NCBI RefSeq assembly: GCF_002327085.1
Contig: NZ_CP023429.1
Span: 310,001-374,000 of the forward strand
Direction: 5' to 3'
Length of the DNA: 64,000 bases
Source: Neisseria weixii
GTDB taxonomy: Bacteria; Pseudomonadota; Gammaproteobacteria; Burkholderiales; Neisseriaceae
Position 1 is the stretch's first letter. Every line of letters begins with the position of its first letter. Positions 10,214-21,000 of the stretch are shown piece by piece. A program made the translations under genes and the position numbers. The notes under the pieces were generated by a model. It had not been told where the DNA came from. It did not search any database and worked only from the letters and a program-made list of their open reading frames with translations.

Positions 10214-10245
10214 TCTCGGCAACATAAAAAATTATTGGGATAAGG

Positions 10246-10284
10246 AAAGGCCGTCTGAACGCAAAAGGTTCAGACGGCCTTTTT
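10246..10284 (+). terminator. Terminator of the MetE-like gene (DUS pair)
   Basis: AAAGGCCGTCTGAAC and GTTCAGACGGCCTTTTT form a perfect stem with a seven-base loop and a T-run, 33 bases after the stop codon. Confidence 0.88.
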
Positions 10285-10315
10285 GTATTTTCGTGAATAT
10301 TAATTAGGTTAGGTC

Positions 10316-10513
10316 GAGATCTTTTGAAAACTTCATGAGCCATCAATAAACGCTCAAACGGCCGTCATTCCCGCACAGGCGGAAATCTATCTTAACATTT
10401 AAGTAAGTTATTTTATTCAATAGTTTGCCATGTTCAAAAATGGATTCCCGCCTGCACGGAAAGGACGTCGATTTTTTGTGCAGTGGCTTTTCAGGCAGTT
10501 TTGCAAAGGCCTC
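10316..10513. mobile_element. MITE with IS5-like ends, degenerate dRS3 copy
   Basis: About 198 bp bounded by GAGATCTTTTGAAAACTT on the left and TTTTGCAAAGGCCTC on the right, imperfect inverted repeats. Inside are two decayed dRS3 sites (ATTCCCGCACAGGCGGAAAT and ATTCCCGCCTGCACGGAAAG). Same family and length as the elements at 15473 and 51534. No coding capacity. Confidence 0.7.
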
Positions 10514-10575
10514 AGGCCGTCTGAAAACTAAAGCAGCCAATGCGCCACTTTATCTTTCTTTCAGACGGCCTTGTC
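10514..10575 (-). terminator. Terminator of the AbgT transporter gene (DUS pair)
   Basis: AGGCCGTCTGAAA at 10514-10526 and TTTCAGACGGCCTTG at 10560-10574 face each other across a 33-base loop, just after the stop of the minus-strand transporter gene. Confidence 0.6.
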
Positions 10576-10590
10576 ATTAAACCTCGAACC

Positions 10591-12159
10591 TTAAGGCTGG
10601 TAATACGTTGCCGAACCCGGACCGACTGGCCAGCCCAATATGAATACCCACACGTAGAACAAAATCGTCCAGCCGATGGCAAAGACAATTGAGTAGGGCA
10701 GCATTAGAGAAACCAAAGTACCTACGCCCGCATCTTTTTTGTAGCGGATGGCGATGGCCAAGGTCAAGCTGAAGAACGGCATCATCGGTGTGATAATATT
10801 GGTGACTGAATCGCCGATGCGGTAGGCCGCCTGAATCATTTCCGGTGCGTAACCGGCCAACATCAGCATTGGCACGAAAATCGGTGCGGTTACTGCCCAT
10901 TGCGCCGAAGATGAGGCAATCATCAGGTTAATCAGGCCGCAGATGATGACGAAGAATACAAACAACAAGCCACCGCTCAAGCCGATCTCTTTTAAAAATT
11001 CCGAACCTTTCACCGCCAGAATCGGGCCTAAGTTGCTCCAGCCGAAGTAGGCGACGAATTGCGACACAAAGAAAATCAGTGTCAGGTAAATCGCCATCGA
11101 GCGCATGGAACTGACCATGCCGTCCACTACGTCGGAACTGGTTTTCAGCGTCCCCGCTACTTTGCCGTAAGCCAAGCCGGAGAGGGCGAAGAACACGAAA
11201 ATCAACGCCACAATACCCGACATCAACGGCGAATTCATCAAATCACCCGTTTCAGGATTGCGCAATGGCGCGCCTTCGGGCAGACTGGCAGCGGCAATTA
11301 GGCCGAGTAGCACCAAAATTGTGGCAAATGCCGCCCGCAAGCCTTTTTTCTCTTGCGCGTTTAATTGTTCAATGCTCATGCCTTCCGCGCTTCCGTCACC
11401 TTCGGATTTGTCGTATGCACCCAAGCGTGGCTCGATTAATTTATCGGTAATCAAAAATCCGAGGCCGGCTACCAAAAAGGTGCTGGCCGCCATAAAATAC
11501 CAGTTGGCTTGTGCGCCGACCAAATAATCCGGTGCAATCAATTGTGCAGAAGATTGGGTAATGCCCGACAAAATTGGATCCACTGTGCCGATTAATAAAT
11601 TCGCGCTGTAGCCGCCCGAAACGCCGGAAAACGCAGCGGCGATACCGGCCAAAGGATGGCGGCCGAGCGAATAGAACACCATGGCAGCCAAAGGAATAAT
11701 CACCACATAGCCCAGTTCCGCCGCGATGTTGGACATCACACCCGCAAATACCACCGCTAAGGTCACCAAGCGTTTCGGTGCATTCAATACGATGGCGCGC
11801 ATGGCTGATGAAATCAAGCCGGATTTTTCAGCAATGCCCACACCGAGCAAGGCCACCAAGGCCGTACCCAAAGGCGCGAAGCTGGTGAAGTTGCTCACCA
11901 GATGGGTGACGATTTTGGCCAAGCCTTCGCCGTTGAGCAGGTTAATCACGCGAATCATGCCGTCTTCGGCGCGGCCTTTGGTGCCTTCAGGGCGTGGGTC
12001 AATCACGCTCACGTCAAAATACGCCCCCACTGCCGACAAAATCAGCAGTGCAATAATCAAGGCTAAAAACAATACCACCGGATTGGGAAGAATATTGCCC
12101 AGTCGTTCGACGATGTTGAGAAAACGGTTAATGCCCGTTTGTTTGTTCGCGTGCGCCAT
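10591..12159 (-). CDS. AbgT family transporter, MtrF-like
   Basis: Inner-membrane transporter of the AbgT family; members import p-aminobenzoyl-glutamate or export antimetabolites such as sulfonamides. 522 residues, the same length as gonococcal MtrF, with matching stretches such as [62 protein letters not shown] and IQAAYRIGDSVTNIITPMM. About ten strongly hydrophobic segments are visible. Start 12159 has AGGAGGA eight bases upstream. In gonococci mtrF lies beside mtrCDE-mtrR; no efflux pump genes are near here, so orthology with mtrF is not certain. It may be a general AbgT protein. Confidence 0.9.
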   Translation of the reverse strand: MAHANKQTGINRFLNIVERLGNILPNPVVLFLALIIALLILSAVGAYFDVSVIDPRPEGTKGRAEDGMIRVINLLNGEGLAKIVTHLVSNFTSFAPLGTALVALLGVGIAEKSGLISSAMRAIVLNAPKRLVTLAVVFAGVMSNIAAELGYVVIIPLAAMVFYSLGRHPLAGIAAAFSGVSGGYSANLLIGTVDPILSGITQSSAQLIAPDYLVGAQANWYFMAASTFLVAGLGFLITDKLIEPRLGAYDKSEGDGSAEGMSIEQLNAQEKKGLRAAFATILVLLGLIAAASLPEGAPLRNPETGDLMNSPLMSGIVALIFVFFALSGLAYGKVAGTLKTSSDVVDGMVSSMRSMAIYLTLIFFVSQFVAYFGWSNLGPILAVKGSEFLKEIGLSGGLLFVFFVIICGLINLMIASSSAQWAVTAPIFVPMLMLAGYAPEMIQAAYRIGDSVTNIITPMMPFFSLTLAIAIRYKKDAGVGTLVSLMLPYSIVFAIGWTILFYVWVFILGWPVGPGSATYYQP

Positions 12160-12263
12160 ACATCCTCCTTTTGTGAAATCAATATTTCAGCTATTGTATG
12201 TGACATTTCGTAAATTGCTAAATATCAGGAAGTTATTAATGCGGGTTTTTCAGGCATAAGAAA

Positions 12264-12322
12264 AGGCCGTCTGAAATACATTAACCTAAGGGCTGCTTCG
12301 GTAAATGGTTCAGACGGCCTGA
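12264..12322 (-). terminator. Terminator of the uspA-like gene (DUS pair, long loop)
   Basis: AAAAGGCCGTCTGAAAT and GTTCAGACGGCCT flank a loop of about 30 bases. In the minus direction the stem is followed by TTTT. It separates the stress-protein gene from the AbgT gene. Confidence 0.6.
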
Positions 12323-12333
12323 TGTGTTATTAA

Positions 12334-12767
12334 TTAATTGCGTACCACCAGCACATCAGCTTCAGCGTGTTCAATAATGTAGCTGGCGCACGAGCCAATC
12401 ATCAAACGCTCGAATACGTTCAAGCCGGTGGCGCCGGTAACAATTAAATCCACTTTTTCACGCGATGGAATATCAATGGCAAGCAAGGCTTTTGGGTTGC
12501 CTTGCTCAACGATGCAAATCACATCGGTACAGCCCGATTCGACACAGCGTTTGGCGCAGCCGTTGATCAATTCTTGTGCCTGATCCTGAATTTGGATTTG
12601 TGTGCCGTCATGAAATGACGCTGCACGATATGATTTGATTTCTTCGACAATATGCACAATCGTCAGGCGCGTGCCGTTTTGTTGGGCGATGGCAGTCGCT
12701 TTTTTCAAGGCTGCTTCTGCTTGCGGGGGCCATCGATACCGGCCAAAATGTTTTTATATTCGTTCAT
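12334..12767 (-). pseudogene. Universal stress protein (UspA family), frameshifted near its start
   Basis: Cytoplasmic UspA-fold protein, usually an ATP-binding dimer involved in stress survival. The ATG at 12767 starts MNEYKNILAGIDG, the canonical family N-terminus. The frame is lost at the CCCCC run (GGGGG at 12725-12729 on the plus strand) and resumes one base over as PQAEAALKKATAIAQQNGTRLTIVHIVEE. The C-terminus carries the nucleotide-binding pattern GATGLNVFERLMIGSCASYIIEHAEADVLVV. Adding one base gives a normal protein of about 144 residues. Likely a sequencing error. It is one of two tandem paralogues. Confidence 0.85.
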
Positions 12768-12953
12768 ACGTTATCTTTGGTAAATATATAAAAGATAAAA
12801 TGTCATAAAGATGTTTTTCTTGGGTTTGTTTTTTATCATAATTCAGATTCAGACGGCCTTTCATTAATTTAAGTCTAAATTTTGACCGATTCTGCGGCAA
12901 AATTGATTTTGAGAGACAGGCCGTTTGAAACGGCTTTAAGTGATGGAAATCGA

Positions 12954-13396
12954 TTATGCGCCACTGCGCACTACTAATACATCAGTTTGGGCATGTTGGA
13001 CAATATATTCAGATGATGAGCCAACCAGCATACGTTCCAAAGCATTCAAACCGGTTGCGCCCAAAACAATCAGGTTGATGTTTTCACGTTGCGGAATGTC
13101 TTCCGACAAAAGCTGTTTCGGATTGCCGGATTGCAAAATTAAATCCACTTCGCCGACACCTTGCTGATGTGCGTGTTCGCATAATCGTTTAACATGGTTT
13201 GTGCTTCGGTTTCGAGCTGTTCTATAGATGTTTTGCGTCAGCAGCGTGGTATGTGCATCAGCGATTGATCGAGAATGTGCGCAATCACCAAGCGCGATTG
13301 GTTGCGCAGGGCAATGGCCACGGCCTTGTGGAAAGCTCTTTCTGCTTGAGGTGACCCATCGACGGCGACAAGAACGTTGCGGTATTCGAGTAACAT
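12954..13396 (-). pseudogene. Second universal stress protein, multiply frameshifted
   Basis: Paralogue of the preceding gene, 187 bases upstream of it on the same strand. The ATG at 13396 (MLLEYRNVLVAVDGSPQAE) has AAAAGGAG upstream. Three frame changes are visible: near 13260, near 13225 and near 13181, after which the reading frame continues as EHAHQQGVGEVDLILQSGNPKQLL and ends with the conserved GATGLNALERMLVGSSSEYIVQHAQTDVLVV. Three lesions in 443 bases are more than elsewhere in the window, so this may be a genuine decaying pseudogene and not only sequencing error. Confidence 0.8.
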
Positions 13397-13807
13397 GATA
13401 CAGTCTCCTTTTTTGTTGTCAGACAGCGGGTAATTGTTATCATCTGTTTCATTTTCAGTATAGCGCCGAGCAGTAATAAGAAATAAGAGCGTAGTGTATT
13501 TACACTTATTTTCATGTTTATATTGATTTCAATTACTTATCATTTGAAGTCGGTAAATTTTTAAGAAGCGGCACGTCAGCATAGAGAAATAACAGACAAA
13601 AAAAACCATTCATACCAAGGGAGAAGTATGAATGGCCAATACATTGCGGGAAAACGTCTTACTTGCTGCACTGCCCAAAAGGGATAAAAGAGCAGTGTCT
13701 GTCAGCAGAATCGATTCTACTATTCTTAGTATTAAATGCTGTTAAGAAGTGAAATAATTTTAGTAAATTGTCAGCTTTAAGCGAATATTAAAATCAGATA
13801 AAAGGCT
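13397..13807. other. Intergenic region upstream of the second uspA
   Basis: About 410 bases, AT-rich, without an acceptable reading frame or DUS. It contains the terminator hairpin at 13598-13635. The rest shows nothing I can name. Confidence 0.6.
13598..13635 (-). terminator. Rho-independent terminator, likely of the inositol-monophosphatase-family gene
   Basis: CCATTCATAC at 13606-13615 and GTATGAATGG at 13626-13635 form a perfect 10-bp stem with a 10-base loop. On the minus strand it is followed by eight Ts (13598-13605). Unlike most terminators here it contains no DUS. Confidence 0.75.
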
Positions 13808-14598
13808 TTATTGATTCTGGCGTATCCAAGCAAGCCATTTGTTGAACAAATTGGGCTCAAGTGCGGCGATAACCGAGCGGTTGAAGACATGTTCGCCACT
13901 CCAAAACGCATCGCCTTCCAAAGTATCCAAACAGCCGCCCGCTTCTTCAAAAATCAGCGCGCCGGCGGCATAATCCCACAATTTCTGCCCGCCGTGTACA
14001 TATACATCGTAGCGGCCGCAAGCCAGATAGCACCAATCCATTGTGCTGCACCCATGCTGCGGCTGGCGCCAACCGGCGAGAGCGTACTCATGCGGCTGGT
14101 GAGTTTGCCTGAACGCAGGTATTTGATTTCTACACCGGCAATGGATTCTTTTAAGCTTTTTTCCACCAGGCGCAAGGGAAGGCGTGTGCCGTTTAAAAAT
14201 GAGCCATTGCCGCGTTCGGCATAAAAGCATTCGCCGCTGACAGGATTGTAAATCACGCCCAATTGCGTGCGACCGTTTTGAATGTAGGCCACGGAAATGG
14301 CAAAATGCGGCAGCCCGTTGACGAAATTATTGGTGCCGTCGATGGGGTCAACCACCCACAAGCCGCTTTCCGAGTGTGCGTTCCACAAACGGATTTGTTC
14401 TTGCAGGGTCATTTCTTCCCCCATCATCGGCCTGTCGATGATCAACGGCAAACCTGAGGCCAGCGCAGTTTGCGCCGCCAAGTCGGCTTCGCTGAGCATG
14501 GAGCCGTCGGTTTTGCGGCTGGCTGGTGTGTTGAGAAAACGCGGCATCACTTCTGTTTGGGCGACGTGACGAACCAGTTTTTGCAATCGGTGTAACAA
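13808..14598 (-). pseudogene. Inositol monophosphatase family protein (SuhB/CysQ-like), frameshifted
   Basis: Metal-dependent phosphatase of the FIG superfamily. The only possible start is TTG at 14596-14598 (MLHRLQKLVRHVAQTEVMPR), supported by TAAGGA six bases upstream. Metal-binding motifs are GEE near residue 61 and WVVDPIDGTNNFVNG near 81-95. After RSMG near 14050 the frame slips; the frame one base over continues CSTMDWCYLACGRYDVYV and then WDYAAGALIFEEAGG, the second metal/substrate motif, ending at 13808. One base added near 14051 gives about 263 residues. The substrate (inositol phosphate, PAP or other) cannot be told from sequence. Confidence 0.85.
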
Positions 14599-14743
14599 TT
14601 TTTGTCCTTAAACATGCAGAGGTCGCTTAAAATAGCGTTACCGCGTTGGCCGAATGGCTCGTGCCGGTATCGCCTTTGCCCGAATACGGCTTGGCCGCTT
14701 CGGTTTGTCTGATACATTATATACGCTAATAATTCTGAAAACT

Positions 14744-15469
14744 ATGCCCCGTTTTTATCTTACCGATTCGCTTGAGTCAGGCCAAACCCTTGACTTACCT
14801 GATAATATTGTGCGCCATTTGAATGTATTGCGCTTGAAACATGAAGAAGAGATTGTTTTATTCAACGGCAACGGCCATGTTTATCCTGCGCGGTTGCTCG
14901 GTTTGGAAAAGCGCCGCGCCCGCGCGGAAGTATTGCGCGAAGAGCCTGCTGACAACGAATCCCCGCTGAACATCACCTTAATCCAATCCGTTTCCAGTGG
15001 CGAGCGTATGGATTTTACCCTGCAAAAAAGCGTGGAACTGGGTGTGAGCGAGATTCAGCCCGTAATCAGCGAGCGCACCACCGTGCGCCTGCAGGGCGGG
15101 CGTGCCGACAAGAAAGTCGAGCGTTGGCAGGAAATTGTGATTTCCGCCTGCGAACAAAGCGGCCGCAATATTGTGCCGAATGTGTTGCCGCTGATGTCTT
15201 ATCGTCAGGCTTTACAGAAAATGCCGTCTGAAAAAACCAAATTATTATTGAGCTTAAACCGTGCGCAAAAGCTGAACCAAATCCAACCGTCTTCAGACGG
15301 CCTGATTTTTATGGTCGGCCCCGAAGGCGGCTGGACGGAGCAAGAAGAGCAGCAAGCCTTTGCCGCCGGTTTTCAATCCGTCACTCTAGGCCCGCGCGTA
15401 TTGCGTACCGAAACCGCTTCTCTGGCCGCTATTGCTGCTATGCAGACGCTATGGGGCGATTTTGTGTAG
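14744..15469 (+). CDS. rsmE: rsmE, 16S rRNA (uracil(1498)-N3)-methyltransferase
   Basis: SPOUT-class enzyme that methylates U1498 of 16S rRNA using S-adenosylmethionine. Start chosen at ATG 14744 (MPRFYLTDSLESG), the conserved family N-terminus; the frame is open 30 codons further up but without family resemblance. 241 residues. The C-terminal knot shows FMVGPEGGWTEQEEQQAF near 188-205 and TLGPRVLRTETASLA near 213-227. The N-terminal PUA-like part carries HLNVLRLKHEEEI. A DUS lies inside the gene at about 15291. Intact. Confidence 0.94.
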   Translation: MPRFYLTDSLESGQTLDLPDNIVRHLNVLRLKHEEEIVLFNGNGHVYPARLLGLEKRRARAEVLREEPADNESPLNITLIQSVSSGERMDFTLQKSVELGVSEIQPVISERTTVRLQGGRADKKVERWQEIVISACEQSGRNIVPNVLPLMSYRQALQKMPSEKTKLLLSLNRAQKLNQIQPSSDGLIFMVGPEGGWTEQEEQQAFAAGFQSVTLGPRVLRTETASLAAIAAMQTLWGDFV

Positions 15470-15472
15470 GCT

Positions 15473-15669
15473 GGGATCTTTGCAAAACTTCTTGGCTACC
15501 AATAAAAGTCAAAACCGCCGTCATTCCCGCGTAGGCGGGAATCCATTTACGAGCAAAGCAACCTATTGAATAAAAAGGTTTCTTAAGTGCTCAGATGGAT
15601 TCCCGCCTACGCGGGAATGACGGCGGTTATGTATATGTCTGGTATTCGGATGAGTTTTGCAAAGGTCTC
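15473..15669. mobile_element. MITE with IS5-like ends and two dRS3 sites
   Basis: About 197 bp, the cleanest copy in the window. Left end GGGATCTTTGCAAAACTT, right end AGTTTTGCAAAGGTCTC. It contains two exact dRS3 sites of the form ATTCCC-N8-GGGAAT at 15523-15542 and 15599-15618, inverted with respect to each other. The central part reads TTGAATAAAAAGGTTTCTTAAG. It lies between rsmE and the glyS terminator and has no coding capacity. Confidence 0.82.
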
Positions 15670-15688
15670 AGGCGAGAAATATAATAGA

Positions 15689-15725
15689 AAAGGCCGTCTG
15701 AAACTTATGGTTTCAGACGGCCTTT
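15689..15725. terminator. DUS terminator between rsmE and glyS
   Basis: AAAGGCCGTCTGAAAC and GTTTCAGACGGCCTTT form a perfect stem with A and T runs on both sides. It sits between convergent genes and can serve both. Confidence 0.85.
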
Positions 15726-15744
15726 AATTTAAATCATCCAAACT

Positions 15745-17804
15745 TTATTCGCTCAACAAAGCAATATCGGCCACGGCATTCATTTGCCCGGCCAATTGGT
15801 TCAGCAGATTCAAGCGGTTTTGCTTGATGGCGGCATCGTCGGCCATGACCATCACGCCGTCGAAGAAGGCATCGACTTGTGGTTTGATGGCGGCCAATTC
15901 GGTTAAGGCCGTCTGAAAATCACCTTGGGCAACAGCGGCGGCAATTTTAGGCTGTAAACCGCGTGAGGCGGCAAACAAGGCTTTTTCTTCGTCTTGCTGC
16001 AACAGGCTTTCGTTGACGGCGCCCAATTCGGCATCGGCTTTTTTCAGCAGATTTTGCACACGTTTGTTGGCAGCGGCCAGCGCAGCGGCTTCCGGCAATG
16101 CTTTAAACGCGGCCACGGCTTGAAGTTTGGCTTCCACATCGTTCAGGCGGCTTGGATTTTTCGCCAATACGGCGGCCACGATGTCTTGCGGATAATCATT
16201 TTGCAGCAACACCGCCAAGCGCGCCTGCATGAATCCGGCCACTTCAGACGGCGTGTTGGCATTGAGCAAACCTTGCGGGAATGCGGCAAAGGCCGTCTGA
16301 ACCAGCTCGTTAACGTCCAAATCGTTTTGCATCACCATACGCAAAATACCCAAAGCCGAGCGGCGCAGGGCGTAAGGGTCTTTGTCGCCGGTCGGAATCA
16401 GGCCGATGCCCCAAATGCCGACCAGCGTTTCCAGTTTGTCTGCCAGTGCCGCGGCGGTGGCAATCTTGCCTTCAGGCAGTTTGTCGCCGGCAAAACGCGG
16501 CCAGTAATGCTGCTCGATGGCGTTGGCGGTTTCTTCGCTTTCGCTGTCCAAGCGGGCATAGTATTTGCCCATCGTGCCTTGCAATTCAGGGAATTCGCCC
16601 ACCATTTCGGTGACCAAGTCGGCTTTCGACAAACGGGTTGCGCGCTCGGCAGCGGCGGCATCCGCGCCCAAACTGTCGGCGATGTGACGGCTGATGGCAG
16701 CCAAACGCTCAATGCGCTCGGCTTGGTTGCCCAGTTTGTTGTGGTAAACCACTTGCGAGAGCTTAGGCAGGCGGCTTTCCAGCGTGGCTTTTTGGTCTTG
16801 CTGATAGAAGAACTCGGCATCGGCCAAGCGCGCACGCAACACGCGTTCGTTACCGGAAATAATGTGCGAAGGATCAGCGGCTTCAAGGTTGGACACCAGC
16901 AAGAAGCGGCTCATCAGCTTGCCCGAAGTGTCTAACAGGGGGAAGTATTTTTGGTTTTGCTGCATGGTGAGAATCAAACATTCTTGCGGCACGGACAAGA
17001 AATGTTCTTCAAAACCGGCTTCCAATACCACCGGCCATTCCACCAATGCGGTGACTTCATCCAATAAGCTGTCGTCGGCCGCTACGGTGGCGTTCAGACG
17101 GCCTGCCTGTTGGTTTAAGGCCGTCTGAATTGCATCCTTACGCTCGGCAAACGAAGCAATCACTTTGCCTTCGGTACGCAGTTGTTCGGCATAGCTGTCG
17201 GCCTGTTGAATGGTGATCACGCCGTCTGAAAGGAAGCGGTGGCCCAAAGTGGTGTTGCCGCTTTGTAAGCCCAAAACGCTCGCGTTCACCACATCGGCAC
17301 CGTGCAGCACGATCAGGCTGTGCACCGGACGCACAAAGGTAAAGGTGCTGCTGCCCCAACGCATCACTTTCGGAATCGGCAGTTTTTTCACAGCCTGATT
17401 GATGATGTCGTCGAGCAGGGCAGACAAAGGCTGGCCGGTTTGGGTAAATTCATAGGCAAACACGTCTTGCTTGCCGTCGTGAATCACTTTCAAATCTTCA
17501 ATCTTCGCCCCGCACCGCGCGCAAAACCTTCCAAAGCCTTGGTCGGCGCGCCATCTTTCATGCCGTTGGCTACGGCAGGGCCTTTTTTCACAATCTGCTG
17601 ATCAGCCTGAACAGGCTTCACGTTTTTCACCTGCACAGCCAAACGGCGCGGCGAAGCATAAGCGGTTACGGCGGTTTCACCGTCAATCAGTTGCGCTTTT
17701 TCCAAGCCTTCGGCAATGGAAGCGGCAAAATGGTTGCTCAGATTATTCAGGGCTTTGGGGGGCAGCTCTTCGGTTAAGAGTTCGATTAAGAGGGTTTGGG
17801 TCAT
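15745..17804 (-). pseudogene. glyS: glyS, glycyl-tRNA synthetase beta subunit, frameshifted
   Basis: Beta subunit of the heterotetrameric glycyl-tRNA synthetase; essential in bacteria that use this form. ATG at 17804 gives MTQTLLIELLTEELPPKALNNL, the canonical N-terminus. After about 97 residues (EGFARGAG) the frame slips at the GGGG run near 17507-17510; the frame one base over reads AKIEDLKVIHDGKQDVFAYEF and continues uninterrupted for nearly 590 residues to 15745. Restored length is about 687 residues, normal. Because the gene should be essential and the break sits in a homopolymer, a sequencing error is the best explanation. glyQ lies 5.5 kb upstream on the same strand, separated by msbA and a glycosyltransferase. 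Confidence 0.92.
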
Positions 17805-17922
17805 TATTTGCTTTCAATCAATAATTGAACGACTGCTCTTCAAACAGGCCGTCTGAAAATAGGTTTTACCCAGCAAAAATATGGGTTTGATTATACAGAA
17901 AGTTAAAAAGGAAATTAAGCCG

Positions 17923-17953
17923 AAAAGCCGCCCTTTTAAGTTGGGCAGCTTTT
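17923..17953 (-). terminator. Terminator of the giant glycosyltransferase gene
   Basis: AAAAGCCGCCC at 17923-17933 and GGGCAGCTTTT at 17943-17953 pair with one mismatch. In the minus direction it ends in TTTT, about 95 bases after the stop at 18047. Confidence 0.6.
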
Positions 17954-18046
17954 ACAGCAGAAAGCTTTTCAATAAGTGAGGATAGGTTTTACTTAGCCAA
18001 TAATATCTGTCTTTGTCTGAAGTATATCTCCGTACTTAGCCATTTT

Positions 18047-21000
18047 TTACTCGTTTGGCTTAATCTCAAGAGCATTAATTTTCTGATTTAGGAGATTTTG
18101 GCTTTTATCAATCATCTCACGATAAATGGTATTTTGTTTACCCCATAAAGTCGAAAATAGCTCTTCTTTATGTCCTACCAGGAATGGCGAAGTAATAACA
18201 CCTTTCATCCCTCCATGTTGCTCTATATAGCGGTCTATGGTGTTATGAAACACACGATCGTGTTCATCCCATGTATGGATTTTTGAATAAGCAGATTGAT
18301 TGTAAATATTAAAAACCATACTGACTAATCGATCAATACTGTAAAAATTTTCTTTATTCCCTTTTATGTTTGATTGAGAAATTTTCGTTTCTTCGGATAA
18401 ATCAGCTATCAATCCTGAATAAATATCCCAAGGTATAGGTGTATTTTCTAAAGTGCTTTTTATTTCTTCATAGCGTTGCTCAAATTCTGGATTAAACAAC
18501 ACATCATCTTCGCAGATGGTAACATTAGGAAGTTTAAAATCTTCTGCAACACGCATCATGAATTTATAACTTAATCCGCAGCCTATCCATCCTATGTTGT
18601 GGCGTAATCCCGGGAAAACATAGATACCGTAGTGATTGTCGTGGTCAAAATCCCGTCTTCTTGCAACAGATTCAGGAAGGCTAAGACACCAAAAATTACC
18701 TTTTGGTTTAACATATTTACTGCTTAAACGGTAAAAGGTTTCGAAATCAATCAAATCTTGAGAGAGTAAGAAACGATAGAGATAAAATTGGAATTTATCT
18801 GGTTGTTGCTGGAAATGATAGATATCTTGCAAACGTTTTTCAAAATCTTTTGGTGAATTTAGCCAAAAACTTATTTGTTGAACCATTGAGTCAATATCAT
18901 CAATTTCTATGAAGTCAACAATACCGTTTAATTCGGTATGATCATTTTGGTCGCTGCCTTTTTCAGAAACAACCAATTTATTTAATGATAGGCATTCATA
19001 AATTCTAGTGGTTTCTAAAAGAGCATTTTCATAATAATGAATGTTTACAACAATTCTTGCTTTTTTCAATAAAGCATGTAACTCATCTCCAAATACTTCG
19101 GAAATGACTTTGACCTTAAATTTTTCTTCTAATTTTTTAAGGAATAATTGCCTGCGTTCACAATTTGGATCTCCATAGAAAGCAACATCATATTCAAAAT
19201 CTACATCTTTCGGTTTTGCTTGAGATGGTAAGATTCCTATAGGCATATAGTGAAGTTGTTTAAATGACAGTTGATGCTCCTGAAGGAAAGCAATATTCGT
19301 CAGTGAATAGTCAAAAATATGGGCAGCGTTGTGTAAACGATTAAAATAATTTTCGCTAAACCATCTGCTAGAGACAGATTGTTCCATCTGGAAGGCTAAA
19401 TAATGAGATGGCATAGAATCAAACATTTGTGGGCAAATGACGATATGCCATTTGTCTGAATAACCGCTGTTTGGCATCTCAAAAATAATTGACGAACTAA
19501 TGCCTACTTTTTCGAGCGCGTGGCTAAATAATTTTGCAATATAGTGAGTGTGCTTGGTAGTTAAAATAACAAAGCCGCCTTCTTTTGCAGTTTCAATAGA
19601 TAGTTCTTCAACCATCTGTAAATCTAAATTCTGCTGTCGAAGCAAAGCCTTAACTCCCCGGATGCCGGAAGTTTTATAAGTACGACGACAAGTTTGGTAG
19701 GCTTTTCCGATACTACCTTTTTCGTTAATTAAAGTACGGAATAACTTCCGGTAACGATTAGCCGAGCTGATTGCTTGTTCAATTTTAATTAAAGGTTTGA
19801 TTAAGCGTATGACCCATAGTTTCTTGTATTTTGCAAGGCGATAATGGCTTTCTTGCAAATGTTCTTCTAAATATCCTTGATGTGAATGAAGAGTAAGCGC
19901 ATTTTGAGCATGTGCATCACGGTCTTCAGTTAGCTTATTGATTTCTAAATTTAAATCTTGTATATATTGCTCTTGACTCTGAATATGTTGTCTCGTCAAT
20001 TTCAGTTGTTGTTGAACAGCCTGAAGTTCCTGTTCTGTATCTTGTATTTTTGTTTGATGTTGGACAAGATAATCGATTTGCTTTTGCAAACTATCAGCTT
20101 GCTCAGAGTATTTTTCTGTTTGTTGTAAAATTTTAGACAGAGTAGTCTGAAGTTCCTGATTTTGTTGTTCGAAAGACATTATTTGTTCTCGCAATGAATA
20201 ATTAATTTTATCTGATTCTTCTTGTTGCTGTTCCAGACAGTCAATTTTTACTTTAAGTACTTGAGTGTTTTTTGCGAAACTATTAGCAATAGTATCTAAG
20301 CTACGGAGTACACTTAGGTTATTTAAATTTGTGTACTTATGCTCAATACAAAAAGAATTTAATTTTCCATTTGAAAGTTTAATTTCTTTTGTATAGAAGG
20401 GAGGAACCCCGTAAGAATAGGCAATTTCTCTACATTTTTTTATATCAAGCTGGTAGTTGTTGGAAACTATTTCGTTTTTAATTTCAAAAATGTGAAAAGA
20501 TTCTCCCTCTGCTAGCGAACGGCTATTTAATGAGATGGCGTTAGTCAGTATTTTAGTAATTGCTTGTGCTTTTGATCGAATTGGGAAATGTGCTAACGCA
20601 ATACCCTCTAGTATTATTTGGTCAAGGGGATTTCCTGTTACTCTATCTATTAAATGATGATTACCGGTAACTGTCTGAGCATGCTCCAACATCTCTCTTG
20701 AGTATATGGCTTTTTGATGCGCTATTGGTGGATCTGTACATTCTGAAAATTCACAAAAATGATTGATATAATCGTTTGATACGCCAATTTCTATTGGTAA
20801 GAAATTTATCCAGTGTAAGGCGGCTACGCCATGTTTTTTTATTTTTAATAGATAGTCAAGGAAGAAATCTTTGACTTGTTCTTGTCCATATGTATTAGAG
20901 CAAGGATGTAGACAGATAAACTCGTCTGCATCTAACAACATAAAAATATCGGCATCAGATTGGCTTTTTGCTAGCGACAGTAATTTTTCAGAAATTTGTT

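Noticed and set aside
15994..16935. 313-codon plus-strand frame opposite glyS
   Set aside because: Antisense shadow of a conserved gene caused by its codon use.
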